This document shows positions 7,549 to 11,964 of a DNA stretch of 11,964 nucleotides, in pieces. Below the pieces are notes generated by a model, which was not told the origin of the DNA, ran no database searches, and was given only the letters and a program-made list of their open reading frames with translations. Source of the stretch: Chloroflexota bacterium (GTDB lineage: Bacteria; Chloroflexota; Dehalococcoidia; Lucifugimonadales; Lucifugimonadaceae). The number at the start of each line of letters is the position of its first letter. Position 1 is the first letter of the stretch. A program made the position numbers and the translations under genes. The stretch is taken from positions 1 to 11,964 of the forward strand of contig VXTA01000337.1 in NCBI GenBank assembly GCA_009837685.1. The letters run 5' to 3'.

Positions 7549-8050
7549 GGTTTTGACGAGCAAGCTGGATCGCTGTAGTGACGGCTTCAGCGGCGTCGCG
7601 GGCGTAAGTGACTTCCGTGAAACGCGACTTGCCTCCGTCGTCGCGTAGATTGGCTTCCAATCCTTCAAGAGCGACTACGGGTACGCCTGCGATCATTGCG
7701 AAGCTGAGTTCGTTGGATGTGCCCCATTTTCCGGGGAGCGCGATAACGGCATCGCTCGCATTCGCAACGAGAACGTTCCTGACGAAACCGAGTGGTGTCG
7801 GGATAGCGTAGTCGATGTACGGATTGGCTTGATTGCGTTCGGTGGTTGAGAGGATGCCGATGGTTGTTCCGCCCGCGGATTTGGCACCTTTGGCGGCGCG
7901 CTCCATGGTGCCGCCCATGCCGCCGTTGACAAGGATGCAGCTAGCTTCGGCGATGTGGCGACCAACTTCCTCTGCGAGTTTGAGGCCTTCGGGTGTCGTA
8001 TGGTCGCGATCGCCACCTATGACGGAGATGTAGATGGGATGTTGAGACAC
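7541..8050 (-). CDS. LOG-like Rossmann-fold protein (TIGR00725 type, 'possible lysine decarboxylase' superfamily)
   Basis: This 169-residue protein is a compact Rossmann fold of the LOG/SLOG superfamily, close to TIGR00725-type proteins. Visible marks are ISVIGG (8-13), the glycine-rich VNGGMGGTMERAAKGA (41-56), Arg91-Asn92 in FVRN, and a GxxGTxxE motif in the form GKWGTSNELSFA (107-118) with Glu114. True LOG phosphoribohydrolases, which release cytokinin-type bases from nucleotides, usually read PGGxGTxxE, so the GKW here is a deviation. Substrate is unknown; a nucleotide or related ligand is likely from the superfamily. The start is GTG at 8050 with a weak GAGAA upstream. It lies 52 bases after rph and 79 before eno. 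The old name lysine decarboxylase should not be trusted. Confidence 0.85.
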   Translation of the reverse strand: MSQHPIYISVIGGDRDHTTPEGLKLAEEVGRHIAEASCILVNGGMGGTMERAAKGAKSAGGTTIGILSTTERNQANPYIDYAIPTPLGFVRNVLVANASDAVIALPGKWGTSNELSFAMIAGVPVVALEGLEANLRDDGGKSRFTEVTYARDAAEAVTTAIQLARQNRA

Positions 8051-8102
8051 GGTATTTCTCGTGTTTGTGTGCGACTAATTACTCGCTACGAATCGGCGCA
8101 GA

Positions 8103-8825
8103 TTAAGACAAAGCGTTGGACTGTGCCTGTTTCATTTGGTCACACCCGATGCGCGCCAAATCGAGCATCTCTTGCATCTGGTCAGCAGTGAAAGGCTTGC
8201 CCTCAGCGGTTCCTTGTACCTCAACGTAATCACCGGAACCGGTCATCACGATGTTCATGTCGACTTCTGCGCGGGAGTCTTCCTCGTACGGCAAGTCCAG
8301 CAGGCACTTATCGTTGACGATTCCGACGGATATCGCTGAGACGCTGTCGATGAGGATACGGGTATCATCTCCGCGTTGAGTTTGAAGGGAGTTGATCGCT
8401 TGCGCCAAGGCGACGTAACCGCCGGTGATCGAAGCGGTACGAGTGCCGCCATCAGCGCGAAGCACGTCGCAATCCACCGTTATTGCACATTCACCTAGCG
8501 CGGACATGTCAGTTACGGCTCGCAAGGAACGACCGATCAGGCGCTCGATTTCTCGGCTGCGCCCACTGGAAGCTGCGCGACGACGATCGATCCGATCGTC
8601 GGTCGATCTTGGAAGCATTCCGTATTCAGCCGTGACCCATCCGGTTCCGCGACCGCGCATCCAACGCGGGACATCAGTCGAGACGGTGGCGGTGCAGATG
8701 ACATGCGTATTGCCGAGTTTCACCAGTGCCGATCCTTCGGCGTTCGGCATGAAACCTGGTTCGATCGATATTGGTCGACACTTATCGTATCTTCGACCAT
8801 CGGATCGTTCAATTGAAGATGACAT
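8103..8825 (-). CDS. rph: Ribonuclease PH
   Basis: RNase PH is a phosphate-dependent 3'-5' exoribonuclease that trims tRNA precursor 3' ends and degrades structured RNA; it works as a hexameric ring. From ATG 8825 the protein has 240 residues, a normal length, and begins with the typical RSDGRRYDKCRPISIEPGF. Further marks are RGRGTGWVTAEYGMLPRST, RSREIERLIGRSLRAV, ITVDCDVLRADGGTRTASITG (DADGG-type catalytic region), LDLPYEEDSRAEVDMN and EVQGTAEGKPF. The frame is open upstream to 8939, but that extension lacks family likeness and would overlap the promoter region. No Shine-Dalgarno precedes the ATG. It is the first gene of the leftward block and diverges from the PanE-like gene, 143 bases away. 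Confidence 0.95.
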   Translation of the reverse strand: MSSSIERSDGRRYDKCRPISIEPGFMPNAEGSALVKLGNTHVICTATVSTDVPRWMRGRGTGWVTAEYGMLPRSTDDRIDRRRAASSGRSREIERLIGRSLRAVTDMSALGECAITVDCDVLRADGGTRTASITGGYVALAQAINSLQTQRGDDTRILIDSVSAISVGIVNDKCLLDLPYEEDSRAEVDMNIVMTGSGDYVEVQGTAEGKPFTADQMQEMLDLARIGCDQMKQAQSNALS

Positions 8826-8830
8826 TCGCG

Positions 8831-8842
8831 CGATTTTAATCG
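8831..8842 (-). promoter_or_regulatory. Possible -10 box and inverted repeat immediately before rph
   Basis: The inverted repeat CGATT-TT-AATCG contains TAAAAT on the minus strand (8838-8833), one mismatch from TATAAT. It ends 7 bases before the rph ATG, which would place transcription start at or near the start codon. No matching -35 box is seen, so this is tentative. Confidence 0.25.
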
Positions 8843-8886
8843 AATAGATCGATCCGCCTCTGATCCTGAGAGTGCGTGTGTCTTCG

Positions 8887-8917
8887 TTGAGGAATGAAAG
8901 TGGTGCTTTGGCATAAT
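8887..8917 (+). promoter_or_regulatory. Candidate sigma70-type promoter of the PanE-like gene
   Basis: TTGAGG (8887-8892) and CATAAT (8912-8917) have 4/6 and 5/6 matches to the consensus, with a 19-base spacer that is slightly long. The start would fall near 8924, giving a leader of about 45 bases with GAGGA (8954-8958) ten bases before the ATG at 8969. Confidence 0.35.
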
Positions 8918-8934
8918 CGATGCATCGGATCCGA
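8918..8934. promoter_or_regulatory. Two overlapping 10-bp palindromes in the divergent promoter region
   Basis: CGATGCATCG (8918-8927) and TCGGATCCGA (8925-8934) are both perfect palindromes. They lie immediately after the candidate -10 box and between the divergent rph and PanE-like genes, where a repressor operator could sit. The regulator is unknown. Confidence 0.25.
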
Positions 8935-8968
8935 ATCAATGAACCGGCAATAGCGAGGACATTTCACG

Positions 8969-9883
8969 ATGAGAGTCGTCATCATGGGAGCAGGAGCAGT
9001 TGGAGCGTACTACGGAGGTGCGTTAGCGAGGAATGGTGCAGATGTCGTGTTAGTTGCTCGGGGTGACCATGCGGAGGCTATGCGGCTGGAAGGATTGCGC
9101 GTCGAATCGCATTGGGGCGACTACGTGGTGCATCCTAAAGTGGCACTGACGCCCGAAGAGGCTGGAGTCGCGGATTTGGTGCTTCATTGCGTGAAGCTTT
9201 ACTCGAATGCCGAGACGATACCGACGATGCACCCGCTGATGGGCGATGGGACCGCAATTCTCACAGTGCAGAACGGGATTACTGGTGGGGATTCGCTGGC
9301 TAGCGAGTTTGGCTGGGAGAAGGTTTTGGAGGGTGCAACTTACATCGAGACTTCTATCGCAGGGCCTGGGCACATTGTTCAGACCGGCAGTGCCGCACGC
9401 ATAGAGTTCGGTGAGCGAGATGGTTCCGTAACTCAGCGCGTCCAAGAGATACCAGACGTGTTGTCAGTACCTGGAATACAAGTCGATGTGAGTACCGACA
9501 TCCAAGCATCGCTATGGTCGAAGATGGTGGCGATCGGTGCGCTGGGTACGATTGTGACAGCGGCGAGGGCTTCGTTGCCAGAGGTGTTATCGATGGATGG
9601 CGGTTTGGACACGATCCGTACCGTCATGGAAGAGATAGTCGCCAGCGGCAAGGCGAATGGTGTGAAGTTTCCGAGTGGGATCGTCGACGCGAAACTTGCG
9701 GATGCGATTGCAGAGGCGGACGAGTTTCAGTCGTCGTTGCAGTCAGACTTCAATCGCGGAGGGAAGTTGGAGTTGGATGACATCTTGGGTGCGGCGGTGC
9801 GATTGGGGCGCGCTTCAGGAATAGCGATGCCGGCGAGTACGGCGTTGGTGATGACGTTGCAGAAGTTTAAGGATGGTGCCTAG
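8969..9883 (+). CDS. Ketopantoate reductase family protein (PanE/ApbA-like)
   Basis: This 304-residue NADPH-dependent oxidoreductase has the PanE/ApbA fold: GAGAVG (7-12) for the dinucleotide, Arg31 where PanE contacts the NADPH phosphate, Lys76 (CVKLY), Asn102-Gly103 (VQNG), Lys185 (LWSKM) and Glu268 (KLELDDILG). PanE reduces 2-dehydropantoate to pantoate in CoA synthesis. The two Asn that follow the catalytic Lys in E. coli PanE (Lys-x3-Asn-x3-Asn) are Ile189 and Gly193 here, so a related 2-oxoacid may be the real substrate. The start is ATG 8969 with GAGGA at 8954-8958. No other pantothenate gene is near. The gene stands alone, divergent from rph, and is followed by a 221-base gap. Family is firm; function as PanE is uncertain, so I give no symbol. 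Confidence 0.88.
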   Translation: MRVVIMGAGAVGAYYGGALARNGADVVLVARGDHAEAMRLEGLRVESHWGDYVVHPKVALTPEEAGVADLVLHCVKLYSNAETIPTMHPLMGDGTAILTVQNGITGGDSLASEFGWEKVLEGATYIETSIAGPGHIVQTGSAARIEFGERDGSVTQRVQEIPDVLSVPGIQVDVSTDIQASLWSKMVAIGALGTIVTAARASLPEVLSMDGGLDTIRTVMEEIVASGKANGVKFPSGIVDAKLADAIAEADEFQSSLQSDFNRGGKLELDDILGAAVRLGRASGIAMPASTALVMTLQKFKDGA

Positions 9884-9932
9884 CTGCGTGGATGACCGGT
9901 TGCGCGGCGAGTTTGGGCTTGCAGCTAGCGGC
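9878..9932 (+). other. Inverted repeat at the 3' end of the PanE-like gene
   Basis: CTAGCTGC (9880-9887), which includes the TAG stop, pairs perfectly with GCAGCTAG (9921-9928) across 33 bases. Alternatively, GCC (9878-9880) can pair with GGC (9930-9932). No T-run follows, so a terminator is possible but weak. Confidence 0.25.
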
Positions 9933-9937
9933 GCGAT

Positions 9938-9966
9938 TTGCCATCTGGTTTATGATTGCGCATAAA
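9938..9966 (+). promoter_or_regulatory. Candidate sigma70-type promoter of the EF-G-like gene
   Basis: TTGCCA (9938-9943, 5/6) and CATAAA (9961-9966, 4/6) are separated by exactly 17 bases. This would start a transcript near 9973 and give a leader of about 130 bases before the ATG at 10105. The rest of the 9884-10104 gap shows nothing else that I recognise apart from the ribosome site. Confidence 0.4.
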
Positions 9967-10089
9967 TTGAAAACCTGCGTTAACACGTTAGTTGGCATCG
10001 GGTCGGGATGAAATACCTCGATGGTTAGTCCTGCGTAACAGCGAGCTTCCCATTTCCCACATCGCCAACTAGACGGATTCCACAAAGAT

Positions 10090-10095
10090 AGGAGA
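10090..10095 (+). promoter_or_regulatory. Ribosome binding site of the EF-G-like gene
   Basis: AGGAGA, with its GGAG core at 10091-10094, lies 10 bases before the ATG at 10105. It fixes that start, and the following residues match the N-terminus of EF-G-like proteins. Confidence 0.65.
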
Positions 10096-10104
10096 AGAGA
10101 GTAT

Positions 10105-11964
10105 ATGGCGGCACTGGCATCGTCTCAGATCAGGAACATCGTTCTAGCGGCACACAGCGGAGCCGGCAAGACGACGCTGGCCGATGCCATGTACTACAAG
10201 ACGGGCGCGGTCAACCGTCGTGGCCGCGTAGACGAACAGACGAGCCTATCCGATTATGAACCAGAAGAGCAGGAGCGAGGCTCCAGCGTTCAGATGGCGA
10301 TCCTGCCGTGCACGTGGCGGGACCACAAGATCAACGTGCTCGACACACCGGGCTACCCGGACTTCCGTGGCGACATGCTGTCGGCGATGCGGGTTGCGGA
10401 CGCGGCGGTGATGTTGATATCTGCGCCGTCAGGCATCGAGGTTGGCTCGATACAGGCGTGGCAAGCCGCAGAAGAAGCCGAGTTGCCGCGAGTGATCGTG
10501 GTAAACAAACTAGATCGACCAGAAACGGACTTTGACGAGGTCGTGAGTGTGATTCAGGACGCTTGGGGTCGGATGTGCGTGCCGGTTCAAGCTCCTGAGG
10601 GTAGTGGAGAGGGATTGACCGCGATAACTGATTTACTGGATGGCGCGGTTGAGGATATGCCCGAAGAGTTAGTCGAGGCGATTGCGGAGTCGGACGATGA
10701 CTTGATGATGATGTATCTCGAGGGCGAGGAACTGAGTGCCGAAGATCTTATGAATGGACTTCGATCTGCGATTCGATCTGGCACCGTAGTCCCAATATTC
10801 GCAATGGCGGCTGACAAGGAGATAGGCGTAGAACAGTTCATGGATGCCGTTGTCAACTTGGTACCGGCACCGGAAGACGAGCTACCCGAAGGCGTAACCG
10901 AAGATACGCCTGCCAACCTGATCTTTAAGACTTCCGCTGACCCGTTCGTCGGCAAGGTCTCGTACATGCGTGTATACGGCGCTTCATTGTTGCCGAACTC
11001 GCAACTGGTTACTGGGTCGAAGGGTGACAGCGAGCGTGTGGCGCAGGTGTATTCTCCAGTCGGCAAAGAGTTGACGGTCGTGGACGAAGCGGTACGCGGC
11101 GACATTGCAGCAGTCACCAAGTTGCAGGAAGCGTCGACGTATGACACATTGTGTTCACGGGACAACATGGTCGAGTTGGAAGGCGCAGAGCTGCCCGCTC
11201 CGATCTTTGCGCTGGCGATCAGCCCGGAATCGCAGGCCGACCTTGACAAGATGGCGACATCATTGACGCGCATCACTGAGGAAGATCCGACCCTGCACTT
11301 GGAGCGAAACGCCGAAACAGGTCAACTGGTGCTGCATGGTCTCGGCGACATCCACGTTGAGATGGCGATCCAACGCATCGCGCGCAAGTTTGAAGTCTCG
11401 CTAACGACCTCGTTGCCGAAGATTGCGTACCGCGAAACGATCGTGTCTAATGCCGATGTCGACTACAAGCACAAAAAGCAGTCGGGTGGAAGCGGCCAGT
11501 ATGGTCACGTCCTGATGCGCGTCGCACCGTCGCAACCAGATTCCGGGATCGAGTTTTCGAGTTCGGTCGTCGGCGGTAACGTGCCTCGCGAATACATTCC
11601 TTCAGTCGAAAAGGGTGTGCGGAATGCTGCTGCGCAGGGCGTTTTGGCTGGGTTCCCAGTCGTGGGGATAAATGTCGAACTTTATGACGGAAGCTCGCAC
11701 TCGGTCGACTCATCCGGCGTCGCATTCGAGATCGCGGGCAGCATGGGATTCCGCCAAGCGATGCGGGATGCACGGCCTCAACTCTTGGAGCCAGTGTTGA
11801 AGGTCGACGTCATGGTGCCGGATGAAACCGCTGGCGACGTGATGGGAGATCTGAACCGCAAGCGGGCTCGGATCAGTGGCATGGAGCCGTTGGGCAACGG
11901 ATTCACAGTAGTCAAAGCTGAAGCTCCGACATCGACGATGCAGCGCTATGCTGCGGACTTGCGC
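10105..11964 (+). CDS. Elongation factor G-like translation GTPase (EF-G2 type, 3' partial)
   Basis: Starting from ATG 10105, 620 residues are visible before the window ends; EF-G proteins have about 660-700. The GTPase domain has G1 AHSGAGKTT (16-24), a switch I segment ERGSSV (57-62) with Ser61 where RGxT is usual, G3 LDTPGYPDF (79-87) and G4 NKLD (134-137). Domain II follows from about 270, then domain III (HGLGDIHVEM, 411-420) and domain IV with YRETI (442-446), KKQSGGSGQYG (457-467) and the tip His532 in SSHSVDSSG. Domain V begins near 562. The catalytic His of DTPGHVDF in canonical EF-G is Tyr84 here, as in EF-G2 paralogues, so ribosome-dependent GTP hydrolysis may be slow or altered. 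Probably a paralogue rather than the main fusA: there are no rpsL, rpsG or tuf neighbours in view. It has its own promoter and ribosome site. Confidence 0.92.
   Translation, partial: MAALASSQIRNIVLAAHSGAGKTTLADAMYYKTGAVNRRGRVDEQTSLSDYEPEEQERGSSVQMAILPCTWRDHKINVLDTPGYPDFRGDMLSAMRVADAAVMLISAPSGIEVGSIQAWQAAEEAELPRVIVVNKLDRPETDFDEVVSVIQDAWGRMCVPVQAPEGSGEGLTAITDLLDGAVEDMPEELVEAIAESDDDLMMMYLEGEELSAEDLMNGLRSAIRSGTVVPIFAMAADKEIGVEQFMDAVVNLVPAPEDELPEGVTEDTPANLIFKTSADPFVGKVSYMRVYGASLLPNSQLVTGSKGDSERVAQVYSPVGKELTVVDEAVRGDIAAVTKLQEASTYDTLCSRDNMVELEGAELPAPIFALAISPESQADLDKMATSLTRITEEDPTLHLERNAETGQLVLHGLGDIHVEMAIQRIARKFEVSLTTSLPKIAYRETIVSNADVDYKHKKQSGGSGQYGHVLMRVAPSQPDSGIEFSSSVVGGNVPREYIPSVEKGVRNAAAQGVLAGFPVVGINVELYDGSSHSVDSSGVAFEIAGSMGFRQAMRDARPQLLEPVLKVDVMVPDETAGDVMGDLNRKRARISGMEPLGNGFTVVKAEAPTSTMQRYAADLR

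Noticed and set aside
7462..7668. N-terminal extension of enolase by 69 residues
   Set aside because: It overlaps the 3' part of the LOG gene and has no enolase likeness; ATG 7461 gives the canonical N-terminus.
8826..8939. N-terminal extension of RNase PH by 38 residues
   Set aside because: Family members begin near RxDGRxxD, which follows ATG 8825 directly. The extension would cover the divergent promoter region.
10587..11276. 229-codon open frame on the - strand
   Set aside because: Antisense to the EF-G-like gene, Ser/Thr-rich, no family likeness; the + frame has continuous EF-G homology there.

Overview
This 11,964-base window is gene-dense bacterial chromosome with no intergenic stretch over 300 bases. 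It has no tRNA, rRNA, CRISPR array or insertion sequence that I can see. The gene families are housekeeping ones plus several typical of free-living Chloroflexi: a Ycf45/SpoIIIAA-like ATPase with an R3H domain, an HpcH/HpaI aldolase, a PanE-type reductase and an EF-G2-like GTPase. A Chloroflexota origin, perhaps of the SAR202/Dehalococcoidia type, is my best inference. It rests on family content only, not on a database match.

Layout. Positions 1-1644 (+) hold the 3' part of a UvrD/HelD-like DNA helicase with three C-terminal zinc ribbons. Its Walker A motif lies off the left edge. It converges on a leftward block of seven genes read from about 8825 down to 1678: RNase PH (rph), a LOG-like TIGR00725-type protein, enolase (eno), glyceraldehyde-3-phosphate dehydrogenase (gap), the ATPase-R3H protein, thymidylate kinase (tmk) and an HpcH/HpaI-family aldolase. 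Gaps of 36-89 bases suggest one transcription unit or a few overlapping ones. Divergent from rph, at 8969-9883 (+), is a ketopantoate reductase family gene. After 221 bases with a plausible promoter, an EF-G-like translation GTPase (10105 onward, +) runs off the right edge.

How the genes fit together. eno and gap supply two steps of lower glycolysis/gluconeogenesis, and the aldolase makes or cleaves pyruvate-derived 2-oxoacids. rph (RNA 3'-end trimming) and the R3H ATPase (nucleic-acid binding) are RNA/DNA functions in the same block, and tmk supplies dTTP. The EF-G-like protein is a translation factor paralogue.

The most notable point is that gap is split by a one-base frameshift in a short A run (+ strand 5819-5821). 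Both halves are otherwise intact, so either the base call is wrong or the gene is freshly broken. Other oddities are a His-to-Tyr change at the catalytic position of the EF-G-like GTPase, loss of two substrate-site Asn residues in the PanE-like protein, a perfect hairpin between the LOG gene and eno, and paired palindromes in the rph/panE divergent promoter region. I did not find a defence island, mobile element or clearly undescribed multi-gene system. The linkage of rph, eno, gap and the R3H ATPase is the nearest candidate for something functionally new.
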